Shown in pieces: positions 1 through 5,274 of a stretch of 5,274 nucleotides of DNA. Source of the stretch: Weeksellaceae bacterium. GTDB taxonomy: Bacteria; Bacteroidota; Bacteroidia; Flavobacteriales; Weeksellaceae. Below the pieces are notes generated by a model, which saw only the letters and a list, made by a program, of their open reading frames with translations, ran no database searches and was not told the origin of the DNA. The stretch lies in contig JAQVDG010000182.1 in assembly GCA_028698395.1 (NCBI GenBank), forward strand, positions 1 to 5,274. The letters are read 5' to 3'. Position 1 is the first letter of the stretch. Each line of letters begins with the position of its first letter. The position numbers and the translations under genes are program-made.

Positions 1-1220
1 CCTCCATACGAACCCACTAAAGCTTCCTCATGGGTTTTTCCAGCAGCAATTAAATTCCAATAATTTTCGGTTCTTGTAGTAATGGCATAAGTATCATCCG
101 TATTACTCCAAGTTTTGTAAAGTTGTGCAAATAGGTGCTTTGAAGTATATGTCCCTTGTAAAAATTGAATTCCCCAATCTTTAATTTGATTTCTCCCCAC
201 ATTTGTTACTGCCAAATAACTACTTTTACTTGTTCCATAAATAGCTTTTACCTCACTGTCTGTTGTTGGTTTGTAGTAAATCGATGCTTCTGCTTTTAAA
301 AATTCCGATTTCCGGTCGAGTTCCAATTCTGGTTTCGCTATTGCTGGAGTATATACATACACCGAATCGGTCCAATTTACGTCAGTTCCTTCCGCATAAC
401 CTCCTGTTACTTTATAGGCCCATTTCTCATTCAATATTTTGGCATGCCTAAAACGAGCACTCAAAGCATCATAAGAACCTGCTCCTAAAACGATTTCAGT
501 TCCTTCATATTTCCATGGGGATTTTGTAATGGTATTTACCAAACCGTTGTGCGCATTTGGTCCGTATAAGGCGGATGATGGCCCTAAAACAATCTCCACT
601 CTTTCAATATCTTCTTTTATGATAGAACTTAGCGGACCAAACGGCAAACCTGTTGCAATAAGCGTTGAAAAGCGGTTGTCATCCAATTGCAACATTTTTG
701 GATTAAATGCTGAGTTAAATCCGCGGATATTAAATCCGCTCACAAAAGCGCCGGTTTTAATAAAATCTATTCCTTTTTGCTGGGCAATTAATTCACTTGG
801 ATCACCCACAAAATTATCCAATTGCCTTGCACTAATTACGTTGATTGTTACAGGCGCTTGGGTTATTTTTTCTAATTTTCGAGACCCAGAAACAACAACT
901 TCCTCAAATATTTGATAACTGCTGTTTAAGGTAATTACCCCTAAGTTTACTACATTATTGTTGATGGTGACATCTTTTTCAACGGTTACATATCCTATAA
1001 AAATAACGGAAAGAGTGAAAGTTCCATTTTTTACATTATTAAGTTCAAACTCACCTTTTTTATTGGTAATTGTTCCTTGATTTGTACTCTTAATAAAAAC
1101 TTCGGCTTGTGAAATAGCCACTCCATATTCATCTACAACAGTTCCTTTAATTCCGCCTTGGGCGAAAATCACTCCTGAAATAAAAAAAATAAACAGGAAA
1201 GTTAAAATTTTTTGGTTCAT
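1..1220 (-). CDS. TonB-dependent outer-membrane receptor, N-terminal part (runs off the left edge)
   Basis: The reverse strand stays open from an ATG at 1220 to the window edge (406 codons, no stop), so the C-terminal part is missing. Residues 1-20 form a signal peptide (MNQKILTFLFIFFISGVIFA) with likely cleavage before QGG. Residues about 22-106 look like a carboxypeptidase-regulatory-like beta-sandwich (GxxxGTVVDEYG start, NKKGEFEL, GYVTVEKDV), usual in Bacteroidota receptors. EEVVVSGSR (106-114) may serve as a TonB-box-like segment. Residues about 115-235 are the plug, with FNIRGFNS, RVEIVLGPSSALYGPNAHNG and NTITKSP. Alternating strands of the barrel begin after that. Such receptors import large or scarce nutrients across the outer membrane, powered by TonB-ExbBD. 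The substrate cannot be read from this part. The gene starts 28 bp after the tetR-like stop codon and has no clear promoter of its own in that gap, so co-transcription is likely. Family assignment is firm; specificity is unknown. Confidence 0.95.
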   Translation of the reverse strand, partial: MNQKILTFLFIFFISGVIFAQGGIKGTVVDEYGVAISQAEVFIKSTNQGTITNKKGEFELNNVKNGTFTLSVIFIGYVTVEKDVTINNNVVNLGVITLNSSYQIFEEVVVSGSRKLEKITQAPVTINVISARQLDNFVGDPSELIAQQKGIDFIKTGAFVSGFNIRGFNSAFNPKMLQLDDNRFSTLIATGLPFGPLSSIIKEDIERVEIVLGPSSALYGPNAHNGLVNTITKSPWKYEGTEIVLGAGSYDALSARFRHAKILNEKWAYKVTGGYAEGTDVNWTDSVYVYTPAIAKPELELDRKSEFLKAEASIYYKPTTDSEVKAIYGTSKSSYLAVTNVGRNQIKDWGIQFLQGTYTSKHLFAQLYKTWSNTDDTYAITTRTENYWNLIAAGKTHEEALVGSYG

Positions 1221-1248
1221 AATAATAATTGTTTGGTTAATTAATAAT

Positions 1249-1815
1249 TCATTCTAAATACTTTAATCTCATTTTTTCTTTAGCCTTTTTTAACAATTCT
1301 TCGCTATGATTGGCTAAATACGAAGCAAAAACACCTACACGAAATACTTCAAACTCAAATGAATCACCTTTTGGGTTGGCCGATCCCAAAGATTCCATCA
1401 AATGAAAAATAGTTCTCCGGTATTTAATCGAATGTTCCAAAACCCCTTTTCCAATTTGATCTTTTGTATCAGGCTGGTACAATAAAGACATGTACAAATC
1501 CCAATATTTTCTATCATTTTGTAAAGAATTAAAGAATACATCAATAATGGTTGACAACACTTTTTTAGGATCATCATTTTCTGGATAATCCAAAGTCCGA
1601 TCAATTTTTGAAAGTATCATTTTTACAATAGCGTTTAACAAAATCTCCTTAGAAGAGAAATGATAAAATAACAAACCCGTAGATATACCGGCTTCTTTGC
1701 AAATTGCGCCTGTTGAGGTTTTATGATACCCTTGCGATGCAAACATTTCTAAGGCAACATTTAAAATTTGTTGCTTGGCGTTTTTCTTGTCTTTTTTTAA
1801 GTTTCCTGTATTCAT
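1249..1815 (-). CDS. TetR/AcrR family transcriptional regulator
   Basis: The protein has 188 residues, a normal length for the family. Residues about 14-62 form the TetR_N DNA-binding domain: QQILNVALEMFASQGYHKT, then the helix-turn-helix AICKEAGISTGLLFYHF followed by SSKEILLNAI. The remainder is a helical ligand-binding and dimerisation domain with no recognisable ligand signature. Family members are dimeric repressors, or less often activators, released by a small molecule. The ATG at 1815 is preceded by an A-rich leader, as expected in Bacteroidota. The gene lies 28 bp upstream of the TonB-dependent receptor on the same strand, so a role controlling that receptor and itself is inferred. 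An operator-like palindrome begins 9 bp upstream of the start codon and a promoter match lies just beyond it. The gene is intact. What signal it senses is not evident from the sequence. Confidence 0.93.
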   Translation of the reverse strand: MNTGNLKKDKKNAKQQILNVALEMFASQGYHKTSTGAICKEAGISTGLLFYHFSSKEILLNAIVKMILSKIDRTLDYPENDDPKKVLSTIIDVFFNSLQNDRKYWDLYMSLLYQPDTKDQIGKGVLEHSIKYRRTIFHLMESLGSANPKGDSFEFEVFRVGVFASYLANHSEELLKKAKEKMRLKYLE

Positions 1816-1823
1816 TTTATTAT

Positions 1824-1841
1824 TGACTAATCACTCAGTCA
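1824..1841. promoter_or_regulatory. Operator-like palindrome upstream of the tetR-family gene
   Basis: TGACTAATCACTCAGTCA has perfect 5-bp arms (TGACT/AGTCA) around an 8-bp centre. Symmetry continues partly outward, with TAT at 1820-1822 matched by TA-A at 1843-1845 after one mismatch. Size and position fit a TetR-family operator. It sits between the start codon (1815) and the -7 promoter element (1843-1850), where a bound dimer would block transcription initiation. Binding by the adjacent regulator is inferred. Confidence 0.6.
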
Positions 1842-1842
1842 G

Positions 1843-1872
1843 TAAATGTAATTATTTATTTTAATTTTCCAA
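1843..1872 (-). promoter_or_regulatory. Bacteroidota-type promoter for the tetR-receptor operon
   Basis: On the reverse strand, TTG (1872-1870) is followed by 19 nt and then TACATTTA (1850-1843). The latter matches TAnnTTTG except for its last base. The spacing equals the Bacteroidota consensus. The expected transcription start, a few bases downstream, falls inside the palindrome at 1824-1841, which supports autoregulation. This is a pattern match only. Confidence 0.5.
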
Positions 1873-2004
1873 ATTTTTTTTAACTTTATTTTTAGAATCT
1901 TATTGAAATCGTCTTTAATCTTCACATTATCTATTAATATTAATCCTATTATCTCCATTTTAAACAAAAGACACCTCATTAATTTATTGTATTGATTTTT
2001 TATC

Positions 2005-2012
2005 TATTTTTA
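2005..2012 (+). promoter_or_regulatory. Weak -7-like element before comM
   Basis: TATTTTTA matches TAnnTTTG in all but the last base and lies 15 bp before the comM ATG, close to the distance between the better promoter and the ATG of era. No TTG is found at the usual spacing; the nearest (1987-1989) leaves only 15 nt. In such AT-rich DNA a match of this quality may be chance. Confidence 0.28.
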
Positions 2013-2027
2013 TAAAAATTAAAAAAT

Positions 2028-3563
2028 ATGCTAGAAAAAGTTTATGGCAGTGCCGTTTTTGGCGTTGAAGCCACCAACATTACAGTTGAAGTAAATATTG
2101 ACAAAGGTATTGGGTACCATTTGGTTGGCTTGCCAGACAATGCCATTAAAGAAAGTAGTTTTAGGATTTCCGCAGCCTTAAAAAATAATAAATACCATTT
2201 TCCAGGCAAAAAAATTACCATTAATATGGCACCAGCAGATATGCGCAAAGAAGGCTCTGCTTACGACCTTACTTTAGCCATCGGGATCCTCGCCGCCTCA
2301 AACCAAATTAATACCGAAAAAATTGGAGATTACATTATTATGGGAGAACTTTCCTTAGATGGAAGCTTGCAACCAATAAAAGGTGCTCTGCCCATTGCCA
2401 TTAAAGCACTTGAAGAGAATTTTAAAGGATTTATTCTGCCGAAACAAAATGCAAAAGAAGCTGCCATTGTTAGTGATTTAAATGTGTATGGCGTTGAAAA
2501 TATTACAGAAGTTATTGATTTTTTTGATGGAAAAACGGAACTGGAACAAACCGTTATAGATGTTCAATTTGAATTTAACAAAAGTTTAGACAACCCCGAA
2601 TTTGATTTTGCCGATGTAAAAGGACAGGAATCTGTAAAACGTTCCATGGAAATTGCAGCGGCTGGCGGACATAATATTATCCTTATCGGCCCTCCAGGAA
2701 GTGGAAAAACAATGCTGAGCAAAAGATTGGCCTCCATATTGCCGCCAATGACCATGCAAGAAGCACTTGAAACCACAAAAATACATTCCGTTGTTGGAAA
2801 AATAAAAGAAAGCGGCTTGATGTGCCAGCGTCCGTTTCGCTCGCCGCATCATACAATTTCAGACATCGCTTTGGTTGGCGGCGGACAATATCCGCAACCT
2901 GGAGAAATTTCCATGGCGCACAATGGTGTATTGTTTTTAGATGAATTGCCTGAGTTTAAACGCACCGTTTTAGAAGTGATGCGCCAACCTTTGGAAGACC
3001 GGGAAATCACCATTTCACGGGCAAAATTTTCGGTAACTTATCCAAGCAGTTTTATGTTGGTGGCAAGTATGAATCCGTCGCCAAGCGGTTATTTTAACGA
3101 TCCCGATTCCCCTAAAACCTCCTCACCTTTTGAAATGCAACGCTATCTCAGTAAAATTTCAGGGCCTTTGTTGGACAGAATCGACATTCATATTGAAGTG
3201 AATCCCGTTCCTTTCGAAAAACTTTCCGAAGAACAATTAAGTGAACCAAGTGGCGAAATTAGAAAACGCGTCACCAAAGCAAGGGAAATACAAACCAATC
3301 GTTTTACCGATTATGGAAATGTGCATCACAACGCGCAAATGAATGTGAAGCAAATCAGAAAATATTGCAAATTGCTGCCAGAATGTAGTGTCTTGCTTAA
3401 AAATGCGATGGAACGTCTAAGTTTATCCGCCAGGGCTTACGACCGGATTTTAAAAGTTTCGAGAACCATTGCCGATTTGGAAGGCGTTGCGGAGATTTCA
3501 ACAGCACATATTTCTGAAGCCATTCAATATAGAAGTTTAGACAGAGAAGGTTGGCTGGGATAA
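2028..3563 (+). CDS. comM: ComM/YifB family Mg-chelatase-like AAA+ ATPase
   Basis: The complete 511-residue protein has the usual family length and domain order. Residues about 20-140 form the N-terminal Lon-protease-like (ChlI) domain, including GLPDNAIKES and NMAPADMRKEGSAYDL. Residues about 190-395 form the Mg-chelatase-type AAA+ module: Walker A GPPGSGKT (221-228), the RPFRSPHHTIS insert (268-278), Walker B VLFLDEL (301-307), sensor-like ASMNP (346-350) and the arginine-bearing GPLLDRIDIH (379-388). Residues about 405-505 form the C-terminal Mg-chelatase domain (LSLSARAYDRILKVSRTIADL). Characterised ComM proteins are cytoplasmic hexameric helicases that drive branch migration of incoming single-stranded DNA during natural transformation; whether this organism is competent cannot be seen here. 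The cysteine pairs found after the MNP motif in many relatives are replaced by serine and other residues. The gene appears monocistronic, divergent from tetR and convergent with the tRNA. The ATG at 2028 gives the standard N-terminus (MLEKVYGSAVFGVEA). Confidence 0.96.
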   Translation: MLEKVYGSAVFGVEATNITVEVNIDKGIGYHLVGLPDNAIKESSFRISAALKNNKYHFPGKKITINMAPADMRKEGSAYDLTLAIGILAASNQINTEKIGDYIIMGELSLDGSLQPIKGALPIAIKALEENFKGFILPKQNAKEAAIVSDLNVYGVENITEVIDFFDGKTELEQTVIDVQFEFNKSLDNPEFDFADVKGQESVKRSMEIAAAGGHNIILIGPPGSGKTMLSKRLASILPPMTMQEALETTKIHSVVGKIKESGLMCQRPFRSPHHTISDIALVGGGQYPQPGEISMAHNGVLFLDELPEFKRTVLEVMRQPLEDREITISRAKFSVTYPSSFMLVASMNPSPSGYFNDPDSPKTSSPFEMQRYLSKISGPLLDRIDIHIEVNPVPFEKLSEEQLSEPSGEIRKRVTKAREIQTNRFTDYGNVHHNAQMNVKQIRKYCKLLPECSVLLKNAMERLSLSARAYDRILKVSRTIADLEGVAEISTAHISEAIQYRSLDREGWLG

Positions 3564-3572
3564 TAAATAATC

Positions 3573-3591
3573 CTCGGGACAAGCCCGCGAG
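3573..3591. repeat. Short GC-rich inverted repeat downstream of comM
   Basis: The stretch begins CTCGGG, has ACAAG as its centre and ends CCCGCGAG. It can fold with a GGG/CCC core and CTC/GAG outer arms if two bases bulge. It begins 10 bp after the comM stop codon and is followed only by TTTCTC, so it is a poor intrinsic terminator. It is clearly more GC-rich than its surroundings, which would fit a small dispersed palindromic repeat. Neither role can be confirmed from one copy. Confidence 0.3.
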
Positions 3592-3624
3592 TTTCTCAAC
3601 GGAAGAAAAATTTATTTTAGTTTG

Positions 3625-3705
3625 ATGAAAACCTTAGGTTTCCAGACTTCCCTCAGAACTAACAGCGTAAGCATCGAAGAATTCAAACGATTAAATTCAA
3701 AGTAA
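3625..3705 (+). other. Small open frame of 26 codons, probably not a gene
   Basis: This ATG-initiated frame encodes MKTLGFQTSLRT, continues to EEFKRLNSK and ends in TAA. The same frame is open back to 3571, directly after a stop, giving 44 uninterrupted codons. It lies 61 bp past comM in an otherwise non-coding gap. There is no signal peptide, membrane segment or recognisable domain and no convincing ribosome-binding site. It might be the tail of a decayed gene or part of a dispersed repeat; a functional peptide is less likely. Confidence 0.2.
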
Positions 3706-3728
3706 TATCTTAAAATCTGTGTGAGTTT

Positions 3729-3760
3729 AAAAAAAAAGAACCTATTTCTAAGTTCTCTTT
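3729..3760 (-). terminator. Rho-independent terminator of the initiator tRNA gene
   Basis: Reading the reverse strand just after the tRNA 3' end, AGAACTTA-GAAA-TAGGTTCT (3756 to 3737) forms an 8-bp stem with one U-G pair, closed by a GAAA tetraloop of GNRA type. Eight T residues follow (3736-3729), and the stem can extend into the T run. It begins within about 10 nt of the mature tRNA end, as expected for a monocistronic tRNA transcript. On the plus strand the hairpin is followed by few T residues, so it would serve comM poorly. Confidence 0.85.
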
Positions 3761-3764
3761 GTAG

Positions 3765-3837
<73 letters not shown>

Positions 3838-3847
3838 ATTTGGATTG

Positions 3848-3876
3848 CAAAGATACATCTTTTTTTAAAAAATCAA
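3848..3876 (-). promoter_or_regulatory. Promoter of the initiator tRNA gene
   Basis: On the reverse strand, TTG (3876-3874) is followed by 18 nt and a perfect TAnnTTTG element, TATCTTTG (3855-3848). That element ends 10 bp before the mature tRNA 5' end, leaving room for a very short leader. Consensus, spacing and position all agree. Confidence 0.78.
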
Positions 3877-3907
3877 TGGGTTTTTTAAAATTAAAAATTT
3901 TTAAGGT

Positions 3908-3915
3908 TACCTTTG
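3908..3915 (+). promoter_or_regulatory. -7 promoter element of era
   Basis: TACCTTTG is a perfect match to TAnnTTTG and lies 17 bp before the ATG at 3933, implying a leader of about 10 nt. No exact TTG is present at the ideal upstream distance; the region near 3881-3886 is a T run. The element's position decides the era start, because any start upstream of it would not be in the transcript. Confidence 0.65.
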
Positions 3916-3932
3916 CATTTTATATCTTGAAA

Positions 3933-4814
3933 ATGAAGCATAAAGCAGGTTTTGTAAATATTATCGGAAATCCTAATGTGGGTAAATCCACGTTAATGAA
4001 TGCCTTTGTTGGCGAAAAATTATCAATTATTACCTCAAAAGCGCAAACAACACGCCATAGAATTTTGGGAATTGTAAACGGCGAGGATTTTCAAATCCTT
4101 TTTTCTGATACCCCTGGAATCATAAAACCCGCCTATGAATTGCAAACTTCCATGATGAATTTTGTAAAATCGGCTTTTGAAGATGCTGACGTGCTTATTT
4201 ATATGGTTGAAATTGGCGAAAAGGAATTAAAAGATGAAGTGTTTTTCGAAAAAATTAAAACAACCTCTATCCCTGTTCTTTTGTTAATCAACAAAATAGA
4301 CATGTCCACTCAGGAAGAAGTGGAAGAAAAAGTGATTTATTGGAAAGAAAAAGTGCCAAATGCAGAAGTTTATGTGATTTCTGCTTTGGAAAAATTTAAT
4401 ATTGATGGTCTTTTTGAGCGCATTATTGAATTATTGCCTGAATCGCCTGCTTTTTATCCGAAAGATCAGTTGACCGACAAACCGGAGCGATTTTTTATCA
4501 ATGAAGCCATTCGGGAAAAAATATTGATGCATTACAAAAAGGAAATTCCATATTCTGTTGAAGTGGAAACGGAAGAATTTATTGAAAGCGATAAAATTAT
4601 TAAAATCCGCTCTATCATTATGGTGGAGCGCGAAACCCAAAAAGGAATTATTATCGGTCATAAAGGTGCTGCCTTAAAACGCGTGGGTGTGGAAGCGCGA
4701 AAAGATTTAGAGAAATTTTTCGATAAAAAAATCCATCTGGAATTATACGTAAAAGTGAATAAGGATTGGCGAAGCGACAAACGTCAACTTCGGAGATTTG
4801 GGTATTCCGATTAA
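3933..4814 (+). CDS. era: GTPase Era, 30S ribosomal subunit maturation factor
   Basis: With the ATG at 3933 the protein has 293 residues, close to the roughly 300 usual for Era. The GTPase domain shows G1 GNPNVGKST (12-20), the switch I region with QTTRHRI (38-44), G3 DTPG (59-62), G4 NKID (120-123) and G5 SAL (150-152). The C-terminal KH RNA-binding domain carries the GxxG loop within IIGHKGAALKR (240-250), and the end VNKDWRSDKRQLRRFGY is typical. Era binds the 3' end of 16S rRNA and assists late assembly of the small subunit at or near the membrane. The frame stays open back to a TTG at 3840, but the extra 31 residues are low-complexity and overlap the promoter at 3908-3915, so they are rejected. 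Era is divergent from tRNA-fMet and probably co-transcribed with the CPBP gene 10 bp downstream. Confidence 0.97.
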   Translation: MKHKAGFVNIIGNPNVGKSTLMNAFVGEKLSIITSKAQTTRHRILGIVNGEDFQILFSDTPGIIKPAYELQTSMMNFVKSAFEDADVLIYMVEIGEKELKDEVFFEKIKTTSIPVLLLINKIDMSTQEEVEEKVIYWKEKVPNAEVYVISALEKFNIDGLFERIIELLPESPAFYPKDQLTDKPERFFINEAIREKILMHYKKEIPYSVEVETEEFIESDKIIKIRSIIMVERETQKGIIIGHKGAALKRVGVEARKDLEKFFDKKIHLELYVKVNKDWRSDKRQLRRFGYSD

Positions 4815-4824
4815 TCCAAAAAAA

Positions 4825-5166
4825 ATGCACTATGAAATAAAAACAATAGTTGAGGATTTCTATCTTTTTTTAAAAAACCCACAAGAAATTTTTACTGAAT
4901 CACTTTCCGCCAAACAAAAATGGAAAGTTTTATCTTCTATCTTGTTATTAGATTTTACTCTTGTAATTATAGTTTCAGGAATTTTGTCATTTATTGATTC
5001 TTTTTTATTTAAATTAGAATCAAATGAAGATATTTTATCTAATAACGGAGTTTTCTCAATTTTAATAATCGCGGCTATATTTGTGCCTTTAATTGAAGAG
5101 CTAATTTTTCGTTTTGCTTTAAAATACGACCGAAATTTATTATTTCAATTTATTGTTGTCCGATAA
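4825..5166 (+). CDS. CPBP-type intramembrane metalloprotease, C-terminally truncated (possible pseudogene)
   Basis: From the ATG at 4825, 10 bp after the era stop, the product has 113 residues. A TTG at 4798 in the same frame overlaps era and is the poorer start. Hydrophobic segments lie at about 36-57 and 76-90, followed by VPLIEELIFRFALKYDRN. This carries the EExxxR motif (E91, E92, R96) that opens the catalytic region of the CPBP (Abi, CAAX-protease-like) family. Full proteins usually exceed 200 residues and contribute further conserved histidine motifs from later membrane helices. Here the frame ends at TAA only 17 residues past the arginine, and neither of the other two forward frames continues with family-like sequence. 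The gene is therefore probably a remnant without protease activity, or a short divergent membrane protein. Position suggests co-transcription with era, a link that is not obviously functional. Confidence 0.7.
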   Translation: MHYEIKTIVEDFYLFLKNPQEIFTESLSAKQKWKVLSSILLLDFTLVIIVSGILSFIDSFLFKLESNEDILSNNGVFSILIIAAIFVPLIEELIFRFALKYDRNLLFQFIVVR

Positions 5167-5220
5167 AACTTAAAAATAAGAAAAATAGTGCTTCAATCCC
5201 AATAAATAGGTTGTTTTATC
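5162..5220. repeat. Inverted repeat spanning the 3' intergenic region
   Basis: GATAAAAC (5162-5169) and GTTTTATC (5213-5220) are perfect 8-bp inverted arms 43 nt apart. The left arm contains the TAA stop of the CPBP frame and the right arm contains the stop of the possible convergent frame. The spacer is AT-rich, with a small CTTA-AAAA-TAAG hairpin at 5169-5180. A role in two-way termination is possible, but the arms are AT-rich and could match by chance. Confidence 0.35.
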
Positions 5221-5274
5221 TTGAAAACTGAAAAGTAAGCCCCTGCTTTTTATTGATTTTATTTAAAGCTAAAT
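5216..5274 (-). CDS. Possible 3' end of a convergent gene (partial, unidentified)
   Basis: The reverse strand is open from the window edge for 18 codons, ending LNKINKKQGLTFQFSR and then TAA at 5218-5216. The GLTFQF ending has the alternating pattern of a terminal beta-strand, as at the end of many outer-membrane proteins. The piece is far too short to identify, and an open frame of this size can arise by chance. Its convergent position just past the CPBP stop is the main reason to list it. Confidence 0.28.
   Translation of the reverse strand, partial: LALNKINKKQGLTFQFSR

Noticed and set aside
263..915. Two plus-strand open frames, at 263-451 and 529-915
   Set aside because: They lie antisense to the continuous TonB-dependent receptor frame, whose motifs are unmistakable. 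Their translations show no domain.
1933..1944. Perfect 12-bp palindrome ATTAATATTAAT in the tetR/comM intergenic region
   Set aside because: It consists only of A and T in very AT-rich DNA, where such palindromes are expected by chance. It is not positioned on a promoter element.
2006..2019. Perfect 14-bp palindrome ATTTTTATAAAAAT just before comM
   Set aside because: It is low-complexity A/T sequence overlapping the weak -7-like element. It is more likely promoter composition than an operator or terminator.
2042..3582. Several minus-strand open frames within and overlapping comM
   Set aside because: They are antisense shadows of a fully recognisable 511-residue AAA+ protein and lack domains or start signals of their own.
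4798..4824. Upstream TTG start for the CPBP gene, adding nine residues
   Set aside because: It overlaps the conserved C-terminus of era and uses a rarer start codon, while an ATG with an A-rich leader lies 10 bp after the era stop.

Overview
The window is ordinary chromosomal DNA from a member of the Bacteroidota, most likely a Flavobacteriaceae-type organism. It is AT-rich, start codons follow A-rich leaders rather than Shine-Dalgarno sequences, and the clearest promoters match the Bacteroidota consensus TTG-N(about 19)-TAnnTTTG. The protein content agrees: a TonB-dependent receptor with an N-terminal carboxypeptidase-regulatory-like domain, a ComM/YifB ATPase of the cysteine-free type, and Era.

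Layout. Positions 1-1220 (minus) hold the N-terminal 406 codons of a TonB-dependent outer-membrane receptor that runs off the left edge. Just upstream on the same strand, 28 bp away, is a TetR/AcrR-type regulator (1249-1815), so the two probably form a regulator-first operon. A promoter and an operator-like palindrome lie directly before the regulator gene. Across a 212-bp divergent intergenic region, comM/yifB (2028-3563, plus) encodes a complete AAA+ ATPase. About 200 bp of non-coding DNA follows, with a short inverted repeat and a compact open stretch of unknown meaning. Next comes an initiator tRNA-fMet(CAU) gene on the minus strand (3765-3837) with its own strong terminator (3729-3760) and promoter (3848-3876). 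Divergent from it is era (3933-4814), followed after 10 bp by a 113-codon CPBP-type membrane protease gene (4825-5166) that stops soon after the first catalytic motif. The last 57 bases may hold the 3' end of a convergent minus-strand gene.

Functional themes. The left part is a nutrient-uptake locus under probable local TetR control. The middle is a DNA-processing gene linked to natural transformation. The right part is translation related: initiator tRNA and the 30S maturation GTPase Era are divergently transcribed from a shared 95-bp intergenic region. I see no CRISPR array, insertion sequence, phage gene, defence island or clearly new system. The most notable points are the regulator/operator/receptor arrangement, the truncated CPBP gene and the compact tRNA-fMet/era promoter region.
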